Assembly: GCA_002946415.1 (NCBI GenBank)
Contig: NJPS01000076.1
Span: 558,001-622,000, forward strand
Direction: 5' to 3'
DNA from: Rutstroemia sp. NJR-2017a BVV2
Lineage: Eukaryota; Ascomycota; Leotiomycetes; Helotiales; Rutstroemiaceae
Length of the DNA stretch: 64,000 bases
In this document: positions 50,853 to 60,894 of the stretch, piece after piece
Layout: each line of letters opens with the position of its first letter
How positions within the stretch are numbered: position 1 is the first letter of the stretch
Notes under the pieces: generated by a model
The model's input: only the letters and a program-made list of their open reading frames with translations
Databases searched by the model: none
What the model was told of the DNA's origin: nothing
Position numbers and translations under genes: made by a program

Positions 50853-53800
50853 TCATCTCGTCTCTTCATGGTAATCCAACTTCTTCAAGAAATTCCACGT
50901 CGTCTTCAACTTCCCCACCACCTTAGCATCAGACGAAGATCCATGACCACGGCTCCTCCTTCCCTTGCCACTCCTCTCCTTTCCATCCCGTCCTTTTTCC
51001 CTTCTCTTTCCTTCTCCCGAACCCGACTTGGACTTTCCCTTCTTATCCACAGCCTCATCAGGGTCTTCCGACATGAAGCTCTCGGCATCGCTTTCTATTT
51101 CGCTCTCTGGTTCAGATCCAGATCCAGACGCGGCCTCATCTTCGTCTATGTCGTCTTCAGAGTCAGATCCGTATCCTGAAGGTCCCGGGACCGCTTTTTG
51201 ATGTGGTGTGACTGGAGAGTTCTCGTCGATAGGCGAGTCGATCGGGGATACATCTGCGTGGCTAGGGGGTGGCATGTCTGCGGGGTTTATCTTAGGTCGC
51301 TTCTTGTTCTTAATTCCCGCGTCCTTAGGATTGGCTCGCGAGCGATCTACTGGAGGGTGAGATTTTTCTCGAGGCTGAGATCGTGTATCAGATGGTCTTG
51401 CATCTACAGGTTCCACTGCCGGTTCTGGTCGCTTTTTGCTTTTGCCTGGCTTTTCTGCCGCTTTCTTGTTACGATGATCCATTTGGGGTTCGGATCTTTC
51501 GGGCTCTACAGGTGGCATATCCGCTGGATTGACTCGTGGATCGTTGACTGGTTGTTTTGGCTTACCACGAGATGATGAAGGCATATCAGAGGGGCGATTG
51601 CGTGGGCGGTCCCTGGAAGACTCGGGCTTTTTGCTACGTGAAGATTGGGGCATATCTGATGGCCTCTTGTCTGAACGATGTTCTGGGCGCTCCAGATTGT
51701 TTTGAGAAGGCGGCAAATCAGATTGATTAATGCTTCCTGGATCCCCGAAAGGATTTTCTTGGTTTTCGTTACTGGGTTGCATATTTTTTTGTTTCGTAGG
51801 GCCATGGGCCATGGTCTGCTCAGGCCTTCCATGGGAAGCACCGGGATCTTTTCGTGGGTGACCCATTGGTAGTTCATTGACTTGCTGAGAAGATGGCTTG
51901 TTGCTCGCAGACCCCATTGCTGCATGATCCATAGCTCTTTCAGGTTCGTTTTGGTGCTTGATTGGCGGTTCCATGGACCTTGGCGGTGGCGGATGACCCG
52001 TGTCATGCCTCACCTGGCTTTGTGGAGCAACTGGCATCCATTCGTTTTGGGTTTGCGGGTTAGCACCTTGAGTGTTGGAAACACTCTGGTTCTGGTCAGT
52101 TTGTATTTCATCGGCTCTCTGCAACAAATCGTCTTCGTAAGTTCCAAAACCGCTGTCGAGATCACTATCATCATCGCTATCATCTCCACTTCCACCTTCG
52201 CTATTCCCATCATCAATATCGTCCTCGCTATCACTACCACTATTCCATTCGTTCTCTGAGGCCTGATCCGAATCGGAGTCAGAGTCAGAGTCAGAACCAC
52301 TTCCTACAGTTGCTTGGGGTGACTTTTGAGATTTGGAAGCTCCTCTAGTTTGATCTTTTCTCCCAGGATTTGGTCTTGGGTTGGAAACACCCATACCTGG
52401 CTGGATGGGCTCCTGTCTGTCATCACCTCTGGCTGATTTCAATGGCGGCGGGTAGCTGGGTGGTCTCTTGTCGCTTCGAGCAGGTACCAGGGGTGGTGGC
52501 GTTGAGGTTTGAAGAGGCCGTGGCTGCTGCTGTGAAGATATCTGAGTGGGCTGTCCTTGGTATTTATTACCACTGGGGTCGTATCTTGGCGCTCCAGGAT
52601 AAGTAGGAGCTGGTGCTTGAGGTAGTTGTGGGTGCCCATACGTCATCCCTGGTTGCGGCTGAGGCTGTGGAGGCCCATAGTTGGATTGTTGACCTTGCAC
52701 AGGCACGATCGGCTGACCAGAGGATTGATAAGGAGTGAATTGTCTTGGTGGAGGGCTCCAAGTTGGCTGAGGTACTGGTGGTATGTTCGCACTAGGCGGT
52801 GTCCTAGTCGAAAGCGTAGCAGAGAAAGGAGAAGAGCTATTAGAATGAGTAGTGACGCCAGGAGTGAGTGAGGGTGGAAGAAAAAGTTCCGAGCGCCCGC
52901 GATTCATAGTTCCTGAGTCGCTAGATGGGACAAATAACTCAACAGGCTCACGCTCACAGGCAAGCTCGAAACGAGTCGATCGAGGACGAGATAGTTGATG
53001 AGGCGTAGATGGAACATGGGCGTAAGGAGGTGGAGACGGAGGGGGGTTGTTGTCAGTAGCAAGTTCAACAGCCATTTCTGGTAACGAAGGTTGAACAGAC
53101 CTTTGAGCGACATTGGCTGACAATAAGTTGGGGTAAGCGCTCTCTAGTTCTTGTGGCTCAGGCTGTCCCTCAGCATGATGAGGAGGCATGTATCCGTTAT
53201 TATGACTTTCTGGCGTATATGTATGTTCATTGCTGAAAGGGGATGCTCCTTGGCCTGCATATGGTTGTGTGTTATTAGAATTATACGTATCCCCAGGCGT
53301 CAAACTTCGCTGGCTGTCGATACTATGGTCAGTTTCTCCGACAGGCTCAGGCAACCCATTATGAGGTTGTTGATTTGGGTCATAACTTTGGATTTCGGAA
53401 GCAGTAGCAGTAGATGGCCTTCTAGAGCTAGTTGCAGATGGACGTTGAGATGAATCTCCCTCGTTTCCATCTTCATTTTCGTTTTCGCTTTCGTTTTCGC
53501 TTTCGTTTTCACTTTCATTTTCACTTTCGTTTTCACTTTCGTTTTCGCTTTCGCCTTCAAAATCAGAATCTTCGCCACCCTCGGAATCGTCGAAAGAATC
53601 ATTATCTTCATCACCACTATCTTTACCGAACTCACTACCGCTGTCGCTTCTTTGCTCGTCATTATCAACTGCGGTCGTAGCATCATCGTCATCACCTTCG
53701 CCATTGTCCTTAAATGGATCTTGAGTTTGTGATGGACTGATTGGCGAGTTGTCATTGCTGGCAGGCGATCCTTCGCCTTCTTCTTCTGGAGGAGGGTCAG

Positions 53801-56800
53801 GTTTACGACGACGCTTCTTGCGAGGCTTTTGGTCCTCCATTTCTATCCACTGTTCGTTCCAGTCATCCTTCAAGTATTGAATGACTTTCTTAATCCAAGC
53901 ATTGAAGCCTTCAAGGGATCCACAACAGCAGCCGTCTGCTACTTCCGGCTCATTATTCTCTGCAGCACGCGAACTTCGCCTACTACCATTGAATGACCCT
54001 CCAGATGAGGCCTGTCGACTTCTCCTTCTAACTCCTTCCCCAGTACCATTCATCGATGGACGACTTCCCCTAGAAGCACTCCTAGGAGAGCCTCTCGGTG
54101 ATGACAGATCAGAGGAATTACGGACGGAAGATTGGAAACTATCTCGCATTGGGGATTGATTTTGCGCTTCACCCGTCGAAGGACTCATTGGCATCCCGCC
54201 GGGTGAATCTCTCATTGAAGAAGAGCCCGGAGAACGTGGCTCAATCGGGGATCCACTCATTTGAGATCCTACCTCAGAGTCGAATTCCGATCCAGATTCT
54301 GAGCCTGTGGGAGAGCCGAACTCATCCGGGGATTCAGAACCGTCCATAGGAGATTCTGCAGAGCTATCTATTGGCGAACCATCTTGTGGAGACCCGTCCA
54401 CAGGGGAGCCAGGGGCTATTGAACCTTCAATCGAGCCACCTGGGCTGCGAGGGCTACCGCCGCTACCAGGACTACCCATACTGCCCGGGCTTCCTGGGCC
54501 TCCGGGTGACATATCTCCTGGTCCACTACCCCTTCTCGAAGGTGACCTACTCATTGGCGGACTGCCCGGCGACCTGTTTCCCATGGACTGCCTTCTCCCC
54601 GGCGGACCACCTCTTGGTGGAGCCCCACCCCCCCTTGGAGGCGGACTTCTTCTTGAGCCCCTGGGAGGGCCTCTCGGAGGGCCCCTTCCAACTGGACTAC
54701 TCATTCTCGGGCTTCCTGGCGATAGATTTCTCGGAGGAGGACTTCTTCTAGCCGGACTAAGCGGTCTCGAATTTACTGGCGACGAGTATCCTGGGCTTCC
54801 CGGAGACATATCACGAGCTGGCCCGCCCCTCCCTGGAGAAGGACTTCTTCCGCGAGGACTATACATCCCTGGAGATGGACTCATTCGCGGACTTCCTGGT
54901 GATATATTTCTCGGAGGATCTCTCCCTACTGGACTCCTCATTTCGGGGCTTCTGGGTGGCATGCCTCCTGCAGAACGCCCTACCCCAGGTGTACCGCCTC
55001 GTGCAGGCGAGCTTTCCATTCGTGAACTCCCCGGAGACATATATCCTGGGCTCCCGCCGGTTCCAGGACGGCCTCCTGCCGGTGGCATTCTTTCATCATC
55101 ATCTCTCATTCTTGGAGGTTCCCGCATCGTCGGGCGATCATTCAGCGACGGTGACATGTTTCCAGAACGATTATGCATTGACTCTTCCGGTGACATATAT
55201 CCAGACCCATCAGCACCCATTCTCCGGGGATCTTCCATTCTAGAACGGTCATTCCTTAGACCTCCAGAAGATGCATTTCCAGGACGATCGTCGATTCTCG
55301 GAGACATATCCATTCCACGAATATCCTCAGTACGAGCTCCCGGTGACATGTTTCCAGGACGGCCACTTCCACTTGCGGGCATGCCTGCACCTGCGTAGTT
55401 GTCCATTTGACCTCCGGGTAAATGATTTCTCGGACGACTGTCTCTTCCCAGAGGTTCGCTCATGCCTGGACGACCCCTATTCGAAGGCATATCTCGCTGC
55501 GTAGAAGAACCAAAGCGATCTGGGGGCATGCGGCCGGACTGAGGTAGTCTAGAACTGGAGGTAGAAAATGGAGGTAAATCCCTACTAGATGAAGGTCCAC
55601 CCCTATCTGGTCTGCCACGATGTTCCCCGCCGAGAGGCGCTCTACCCGACATATCCATTCCGCGGGGATCTCTTTCATTAAATGCTCTATCTGGCATATT
55701 CGTAACCCGAGGATCTCTATCAAATGGTGCTCTATTTGACATCTGTGCACCGGGCGGTCCTCTACCGAAAGAGTTGTTATTTCGCATTGCTTGTTCATTC
55801 AACGGATTTCTTTCCCCTGGCATCCTTGGTCGAAGCCTAGAGGATGAATCGTCATAGTTTGTACCTCTTGGATTTGAAGAATTCACGGATGGCCTTCCAT
55901 GGCGTCTTGAGGGCGAAAGAGAGCGACGATGAGACGAGTTTCTGGGATCAATTTTGCCAGTAGCAGTATTTACAGATGGGCGCAGTGGATCGCGTCCAGG
56001 TGGCCTTCCAAGGTGAGCATTTCCAGACATAGCGTGTCCGCCCCTGGAATTCCAAGGAAGTCCAGTGAGTGGATCTAAAGGTAAGCCACGGGGTGGTACA
56101 TCAGATCTGGTATGCATGTCGGAAGGCATATCTCTTGTTGGCAAGCGATCATTGGAATAGGCCAGATTGTCGATTGTGCCTGGCTCAAATGGTCCTCTCC
56201 CTGAAGTTCCTGAAGCTCCCGGTGGATACGACCCGCTTGGAGCTAAGTCGCGACCAGATGGTTCCCTTGAATTTAACCCTCGTTCAGAGGATGGAGGTGC
56301 TCCTTTTCTTATATCATGCCCCGAACCCCCTCTCCTGTGACCCCGCCTCTCCCCATCTACAGGATTATTACCACCACTGAAAGTCATCGGATCTCGCCTT
56401 CCATAGTCTTGATCGCCGGGCTTACGAAGGTAAGGTAAATCAGAAACCTGCCTACCTCGAGGAGATGGAGATCGAGACCTCACATCTGTCTGGCGAGAAC
56501 TATCCCTTCCTATCCGGGTAGGTGATGTTTCGCGAGAAGTAACCTCAGAGTCATGGTCTCGACCTCTCCTTGTTTTTTCGTCTAGTTTCGCTTTCGATTG
56601 CGGTTCTCGATCATGACCCTTCCGAACTCGAAATGGATCTCTGGTAGGAGAGGTATCTCTTCGCGAGGGACCCTTGGATTCATTGGGTCGCATGCTTTGT
56701 GTACCTTGGTCTCTGGTAGGTGATTCGTCCTCCCTTCCATCGGAATCGTGACCTGCATTTCCTTTTGATTTGAGCTTCTTTGAAATCATGGGAATTTCCA

Positions 56801-57542
56801 ATTGACTCAATTTAGGTTTACGGCGGTTCGAAGCATCATCCAGTGGTCGTTTCGAAGATGACTCTACTGGTTTCGAATGGGACTTGCCGTGATCCCGGTG
56901 TCTTTGGGTCAGATGAGATGAGTCCTCATCCCCTCCTTTGCCTGTGCCGGGCATCCTTGAATGCTTTCTGTTCTTTTTAGGCTCGTTTTCTTTCTCCTTC
57001 TCCATTATTTCCGGATCAAACATAGTCGCTTTGAAATTTTCGATGAAATACTGCATTGACTCGTCCGCTAATAGGCCAACGTCAATGACTTCAGAGTTGG
57101 TATCTACGCTAAACAATCTAAGATAGTTCACCAATAACGGCTCATTAAATGTTGTCCCTTTGGCAGGCTCGAGTCGCAGAGGTTGACGCAAAATGCCTTC
57201 GATAGGTTTGGGAGAAGCCGTTCCACCATAAAGAAAACCATATTCCCGGAGATTGATGTCGTCCTCCACGGGTGCTACGGAAAGACAAATGCAGTGAGTG
57301 TTTGTGTCCTCGTCTCCATCCCCGGCTTCCCGAATGACAACAAATGTTTGATCCGATTCATCCTCGCCGTTATCCGACCACGACGTGGCGAAGACGCGCC
57401 CTTTAATGAAGAACCCCCTTCTGTGAGCTCTAGCCTTCTGTTCTGTATTCGCATTCCGGTCATGGGCTTTCTCGCCTTGTCTTCTGTCTGTATGTCTTGC
57501 ACGCTGGTCCCCTGTTCGAGCCGAATGTGTGCTTAGCTTCAT
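50853..57542 (-). CDS. 2229-residue low-complexity protein with N-terminal DUF6590-like domain
   Basis: A single exon. Residues 42-175 resemble DUF6590: RRGFFIKGRVFATSWSD, FVVIREAG, THCICLSV and, at the end, NYLRLFSVDTNSEVIDVGLL. Beyond that the protein is mainly disordered: Arg/Ser/Asp-rich (residues 180-650), then DMSPGSP- and GRGPP-type Ser-Pro-Gly repeats (about 700-1120), a short folded-looking island near residue 1204 (CCCGSLEGFNAWIKKV and the following WNEQWIEMED), a (SENE)n acidic tract, Pro/Gln-rich sequence, acidic Asp/Ser tracts, and PADMP-type motifs before a basic tail. DUF6590 domains are fungal and of unknown function. The ATG at 57542 is chosen; upstream bases 57560-57720 could contain additional small exons. 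The many frames on the opposite strand are shadows of the repetitive codons. Confidence 0.8.
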   Translation of the reverse strand: MKLSTHSARTGDQRARHTDRRQGEKAHDRNANTEQKARAHRRGFFIKGRVFATSWSDNGEDESDQTFVVIREAGDGDEDTNTHCICLSVAPVEDDINLREYGFLYGGTASPKPIEGILRQPLRLEPAKGTTFNEPLLVNYLRLFSVDTNSEVIDVGLLADESMQYFIENFKATMFDPEIMEKEKENEPKKNRKHSRMPGTGKGGDEDSSHLTQRHRDHGKSHSKPVESSSKRPLDDASNRRKPKLSQLEIPMISKKLKSKGNAGHDSDGREDESPTRDQGTQSMRPNESKGPSRRDTSPTRDPFRVRKGHDREPQSKAKLDEKTRRGRDHDSEVTSRETSPTRIGRDSSRQTDVRSRSPSPRGRQVSDLPYLRKPGDQDYGRRDPMTFSGGNNPVDGERRGHRRGGSGHDIRKGAPPSSERGLNSREPSGRDLAPSGSYPPGASGTSGRGPFEPGTIDNLAYSNDRLPTRDMPSDMHTRSDVPPRGLPLDPLTGLPWNSRGGHAMSGNAHLGRPPGRDPLRPSVNTATGKIDPRNSSHRRSLSPSRRHGRPSVNSSNPRGTNYDDSSSRLRPRMPGERNPLNEQAMRNNNSFGRGPPGAQMSNRAPFDRDPRVTNMPDRAFNERDPRGMDMSGRAPLGGEHRGRPDRGGPSSSRDLPPFSTSSSRLPQSGRMPPDRFGSSTQRDMPSNRGRPGMSEPLGRDSRPRNHLPGGQMDNYAGAGMPASGSGRPGNMSPGARTEDIRGMDMSPRIDDRPGNASSGGLRNDRSRMEDPRRMGADGSGYMSPEESMHNRSGNMSPSLNDRPTMREPPRMRDDDERMPPAGGRPGTGGSPGYMSPGSSRMESSPARGGTPGVGRSAGGMPPRSPEMRSPVGRDPPRNISPGSPRMSPSPGMYSPRGRSPSPGRGGPARDMSPGSPGYSSPVNSRPLSPARRSPPPRNLSPGSPRMSSPVGRGPPRGPPRGSRRSPPPRGGGAPPRGGPPGRRQSMGNRSPGSPPMSRSPSRRGSGPGDMSPGGPGSPGSMGSPGSGGSPRSPGGSIEGSIAPGSPVDGSPQDGSPIDSSAESPMDGSESPDEFGSPTGSESGSEFDSEVGSQMSGSPIEPRSPGSSSMRDSPGGMPMSPSTGEAQNQSPMRDSFQSSVRNSSDLSSPRGSPRSASRGSRPSMNGTGEGVRRRSRQASSGGSFNGSRRSSRAAENNEPEVADGCCCGSLEGFNAWIKKVIQYLKDDWNEQWIEMEDQKPRKKRRRKPDPPPEEEGEGSPASNDNSPISPSQTQDPFKDNGEGDDDDATTAVDNDEQRSDSGSEFGKDSGDEDNDSFDDSEGGEDSDFEGESENESENESENESENESENESENENEDGNEGDSSQRPSATSSRRPSTATASEIQSYDPNQQPHNGLPEPVGETDHSIDSQRSLTPGDTYNSNNTQPYAGQGASPFSNEHTYTPESHNNGYMPPHHAEGQPEPQELESAYPNLLSANVAQRSVQPSLPEMAVELATDNNPPPSPPPYAHVPSTPHQLSRPRSTRFELACEREPVELFVPSSDSGTMNRGRSELFLPPSLTPGVTTHSNSSSPFSATLSTRTPPSANIPPVPQPTWSPPPRQFTPYQSSGQPIVPVQGQQSNYGPPQPQPQPGMTYGHPQLPQAPAPTYPGAPRYDPSGNKYQGQPTQISSQQQPRPLQTSTPPPLVPARSDKRPPSYPPPLKSARGDDRQEPIQPGMGVSNPRPNPGRKDQTRGASKSQKSPQATVGSGSDSDSDSDSDQASENEWNSGSDSEDDIDDGNSEGGSGDDSDDDSDLDSGFGTYEDDLLQRADEIQTDQNQSVSNTQGANPQTQNEWMPVAPQSQVRHDTGHPPPPRSMEPPIKHQNEPERAMDHAAMGSASNKPSSQQVNELPMGHPRKDPGASHGRPEQTMAHGPTKQKNMQPSNENQENPFGDPGSINQSDLPPSQNNLERPEHRSDKRPSDMPQSSRSKKPESSRDRPRNRPSDMPSSSRGKPKQPVNDPRVNPADMPPVEPERSEPQMDHRNKKAAEKPGKSKKRPEPAVEPVDARPSDTRSQPREKSHPPVDRSRANPKDAGIKNKKRPKINPADMPPPSHADVSPIDSPIDENSPVTPHQKAVPGPSGYGSDSEDDIDEDEAASGSGSEPESEIESDAESFMSEDPDEAVDKKGKSKSGSGEGKRREKGRDGKERSGKGRRSRGHGSSSDAKVVGKLKTTWNFLKKLDYHEETR
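53479..53555. repeat. 12-bp coding repeat encoding SENE units
   Basis: CGTTTTCGCTTT-type units, about seven copies with G/A variants, read on the minus strand as Glu-Asn-Glu-Ser repeats within the giant gene. Confidence 0.85.
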
Positions 57543-58093
57543 TGTTTTATATTTTAAGGAAAGAATGATATATCATACCATCACGGTTAGATCGATTAAC
57601 CTCGTGTCTGGGGGCGTGCCGGCTGGCTTTGTCTATGAATCCAACTATTAGTGCGAGCAAAAACCAGGCGGAACAGAACTTACTTTGATCTATTGGCAAC
57701 CTGCTACCTGGCCCCCGGGGCCTTTCCATACCAAACAACCTTCCCAGCAGAAGAAGAAGAAAGGTGCCGGTTAGTCAATCGCTAGATGTGGAAAACAGAA
57801 TTAATGGAAAGAAATCTGAGAACATGATGGTAGAGGTCGAAGACGAAGACTTTCGGAGACTTTGAAAAATTTACGTGCATGAAATTGCGTTCGCGTGATC
57901 CAACAGTCACCACTACGCGGGCACTATATACCAACATAGGATTTCTGCTTCGCTGTATCATGATTACGGATTCAACTATACACCAACATGCCCGCGCCCC
58001 AAACTTGAGGTCGAGAGCAGGTCGGTTGTTCCATGATGGTAGTCCCCACTTGGCGCGCGGCAATTTTGCTCCATGAGGCTACCACGACAAGTT

Positions 58094-58260
58094 CATGGCT
58101 CCTCGGCTTGGAAACACAGGCCGATGATAATATCCCAAAGATATTTGGACAATGGAAACATTATCGTATGTTAGGGCTTTAGGATATTCGTTAGATGACA
58201 GAAATCGGCTTCGACATATTGTCCCACTTCGGCCTGTGTTTTTCCAAGCCGGAGAGCATG
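58094..58260. mobile_element. MITE-like element with terminal inverted repeats, copy A
   Basis: The left arm at 58104-58124 (CGGCTTGGAAACACAGGCCGA) and right arm at 58229-58251 (reverse-complementary, with two extra T in the T-run) form long near-perfect inverted repeats; CATGGCTCC and its imperfect complement extend them outward. Total about 165 bp, without coding capacity. I cannot define a target-site duplication. A diverged relative lies at 62081-62219. Confidence 0.65.
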
Positions 58261-58775
58261 GCTAAGAGGAAATCATTGCGAAGAAATGATTTTCTAGAAC
58301 TTTAGGAGCAGCTCATTTCTGGAATCGTTAATTAATGCGCAGAAACTCGCATTCATAAAACCTCACGAACTAGTTCGCTGTCAAGTTGTCACCATACGTG
58401 GTTTGTTGGAGAGAGGTCTTCAAGGCGGCCGATGAACGTAGAACGTAATCACCACCATAGACCGCTTGTGAGACCCAAGAATGGATTTAGCTCTGACATT
58501 TTAGAGATGAAACTGCGCTTATTCTTATTCCTCCGCGTCTGATTCAGCGGAGTAGCCAGAGTACGTGGAAATTCCAATTATCAATTGTGAGGATTCAAGG
58601 ATAACAGTGAGGATATATGTTATAAGAAACGCCTTGAAGCGATGCTCATCTTATATATCGAGAGGGATAACTGGTTCGGACGACATTGACTGCAATTGAT
58701 GCTTCGTTGGAGTTTATCCCAACATAATCGGACTCGGCTGTGCTTTTCCGAAAGTGTTAAAATATCGGCTCCATA

Positions 58776-58797
58776 GTCACGTGAAAGTCACGTGAAA
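58776..58797. promoter_or_regulatory. Tandem CACGTG E-boxes
   Basis: AGTCACGTGAA is repeated twice head to tail (58776-58786, 58787-58797) and followed by a variant AGTCATGTG at 58801. CACGTG is the core for Cbf1/bHLH-type factors. The nearest accepted gene start is 1.35 kb downstream, so the target is unclear. Confidence 0.55.
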
Positions 58798-58871
58798 TAC
58801 AGTCATGTGCTATGACAAGGAAGTGAGCGGGACTAAGAGTAGGTGTTCCTCTTGCATGGCAAATTGGTACC

Positions 58872-58900
58872 CAAGCTCAAGTTCTCAAGCTCTCAAGCTT
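58872..58900. repeat. CTCAAG short repeats
   Basis: CTCAAG occurs three times at 8-10 bp spacing, preceded by a related CCAAG, in a low-complexity stretch (CTCAAGTTCTCAAGCTCTC). Confidence 0.6.
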
Positions 58901-59679
58901 CAGGTCCAGCTTTTTCAAACCACAGCTGGCAAAAACATTTTCAATTAATTTCACAGCAGGCCCTCGTATATCATGAGCGAATGGTATAAGCGTCCCGGCG
59001 GCTTAGATGGGGACCTCCGACGAGTATCTTCCTTTTCCAGTCACCGCTATGGCAGCCGACAGAGATAAAAGTCCTGGCAATCAAAGTCATCAAGATACAA
59101 TAGGGAGCCCATGCCGCCGGGTTTGACGATAGATCCGAGAAGATCAGCTTCTAACCTTACCTTCATCACTGGCCTCTACGTTACACACAACTGCGGGATT
59201 TCCATTCCCATCCCACCCCACCCCCGCCCCGGAAACCCTTCATAGATTCACAGCCAACGACCAAGAACTCAATTTACAACCTTTATTCCTCGCGCCCGTC
59301 GCCGTTGATGTTTTCTTTTAGAACAGAATGTGAACTGACAAATGGCTCAATGGATGCCAAGCGATGATTAATCTTACGGAAATTTGTGTGCTGTTGGTTG
59401 CATACACCTCTTTCTACAGGTTGGTTGGGTCCAGTTACAGCTTCCTGCAAGATAAACAAATTTTTTTCACCATGTACAGTCAGACAGCCAACAACGTAGG
59501 GATTCACAATATTGACCGCTCAGGATCTGATGATGGGTAGCATCCAGCAAATTTCTAGTTTCATCAGCCATCCGCTCAGTGTTAAACTGCGAGAGGCGAG
59601 GGTTTGTGTTTCCTCGCAGATAAAAATTGCAAGGGATAAGGTTCATCGTGTGATACCAACAGATACAGTGTCACTGCCG

Positions 59680-59712
59680 TAACAGTGCCGCAACAGTGCA
59701 GCAACAGTGCCG
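59680..59712. repeat. 11-bp tandem repeat
   Basis: Three copies of (C/T)AACAGTGC(C/A)G, head to tail, in non-coding sequence. Confidence 0.85.
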
Positions 59713-59900
59713 TTGAATGTCGTGTTACCGGAGGAAGGTGCCGGTATTTCGTAGAGTGCGTAGATTTCCGTGCCGCACCGACGATTGGAACTTCTGATTT
59801 TGTGAGCGATGCTACGGCACCGAAGACATACAGCCAACAAAGGAATTGGCAGCCGAGGGCCAAACGACAGTTCTTCGGTTAATCTTCCTTTTTACTTAAC

Positions 59901-59930
59901 TTCCAGCCTTCCAGCCTTCCAGCCTTCCTG
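59901..59930. repeat. 8-bp tandem repeat
   Basis: TTCCAGCC three times in a row, followed by the partial copy TTCCTGC, in the region upstream of the cupin gene. Confidence 0.85.
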
Positions 59931-60147
59931 CACATGCTGTGTTCCTTTCAAGCAGACTTCAAGGGCAAGGCATTCAAGGAATTAAAATCTGCTGAATAGG
60001 ATTACCAATAACCCAGATTCGCTCTTTAGATTAGCTCCGGCACTGCCCCGCTAGCCCACTGTTTATATCCTACTTCTACTGAATCTACGTGCTCTTTACA
60101 CCTTCCCTAACAATTCATTATCGCGAAGACTTCGGATCATCGACGAC

Positions 60148-60618
60148 ATGGCAGATCAACGTTCCGCTCAAGATGTTATCGCGGCCTTAAACCTCACTCC
60201 TCATCCAGAAAAAGGTTACTACATCGAGACCTTCCGAGACACTGAAGGCACAGCCGAGCACCGATCTCATAGCACATGTATCTACTATCTTTTGGAGGGC
60301 GAGTCTGAAACCTCACACTGGCATCGTGTACTCGACGCAACTGAGGTCTGGCATTATTATGCTGGGGCTCCCTTGAAGTTGTCTTTGTCTTGGGATGACG
60401 GAAGTCCGGTGAGGCACATGATTCTAGGGAAAGACTTGTGGAATCAAGAGAGGCCTCAAGTGGTGGTGCAGAAGAAGGAGTGGCAGCAAGCTCGAAGCCT
60501 GGGATCCTGGACGCTGGTTGGATGTACGGTTGCTCCGGCATTTACGATGGAAAACTTTGAGATGGCTAAGGAGGGGTGGGAGCCCAAAGTAGTAGGCGAC
60601 ACAGCCAAGAAGATCTGA
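60148..60618 (+). CDS. Cupin_5 (DUF985) protein
   Basis: A single exon of 156 residues. The fold is recognisable: LNLTPHPEKGYYIETFRD, the I-YYLLEGE-ETSHWHRVLDATEVWHYY core, LGKDLWNQERPQVVV and the closing GSWTLVGCTVAPAF-FE-FEMA. His residues in HWHRV and WHYY match the metal/ligand-facing positions of the family. Members of cupin_5 are small dimeric proteins of poorly known function, sometimes linked to sugar metabolism. Length is typical (about 150-180). The ATG follows a stop and a clean 5' flank; there is no intron. Confidence 0.93.
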   Translation: MADQRSAQDVIAALNLTPHPEKGYYIETFRDTEGTAEHRSHSTCIYYLLEGESETSHWHRVLDATEVWHYYAGAPLKLSLSWDDGSPVRHMILGKDLWNQERPQVVVQKKEWQQARSLGSWTLVGCTVAPAFTMENFEMAKEGWEPKVVGDTAKKI

Positions 60619-60894
60619 TGCTTTACGACTGGCTGCCTCGTTATCACAGCTGATGCAGATACCGCTTGATTGACATAATCACCCGTGGCCTTGTACAGAT
60701 GTCAGCACATATCAATGAAGAATGAATGCGCCCTGCAAATAATATGCATGCTTCTGACCTCTTAAGTGGTTTCTATTCCCTTTCGAAAAAAAAAATCTCA
60801 CGTTAGTCTTCTAAGATCTGCCGTTCCCACTCTCTCACTCCACATATATGATATCCAGTTCTTCTCGACCACACACCTCGACCCTAACTGTAAT

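Larger units (their letters stand above)
57543..60147. other. Gene-poor region with repeats and a MITE-like element
   Basis: 2.6 kb without an accepted gene. On the minus strand 57547-57738 might be 5' exons of the giant gene (GTAAGT at about 57685), but I could not close a frame. A 31-codon ATG frame lies at 58973-59068 (plus). The notable contents are the inverted-repeat element, E-box pair and short tandem repeats listed separately. A perfect 8-bp inverted repeat (AAATCATT, 58270-58277 with 58285-58292) is also present. Confidence 0.5.

Noticed and set aside
54307..55398. A 363-codon plus-strand open frame rich in Gly, Pro and Leu
   Set aside because: It is antisense to the Ser-Pro-Gly repeats of the giant gene; repetitive codons keep the opposite strand open, and the product is pure low complexity.
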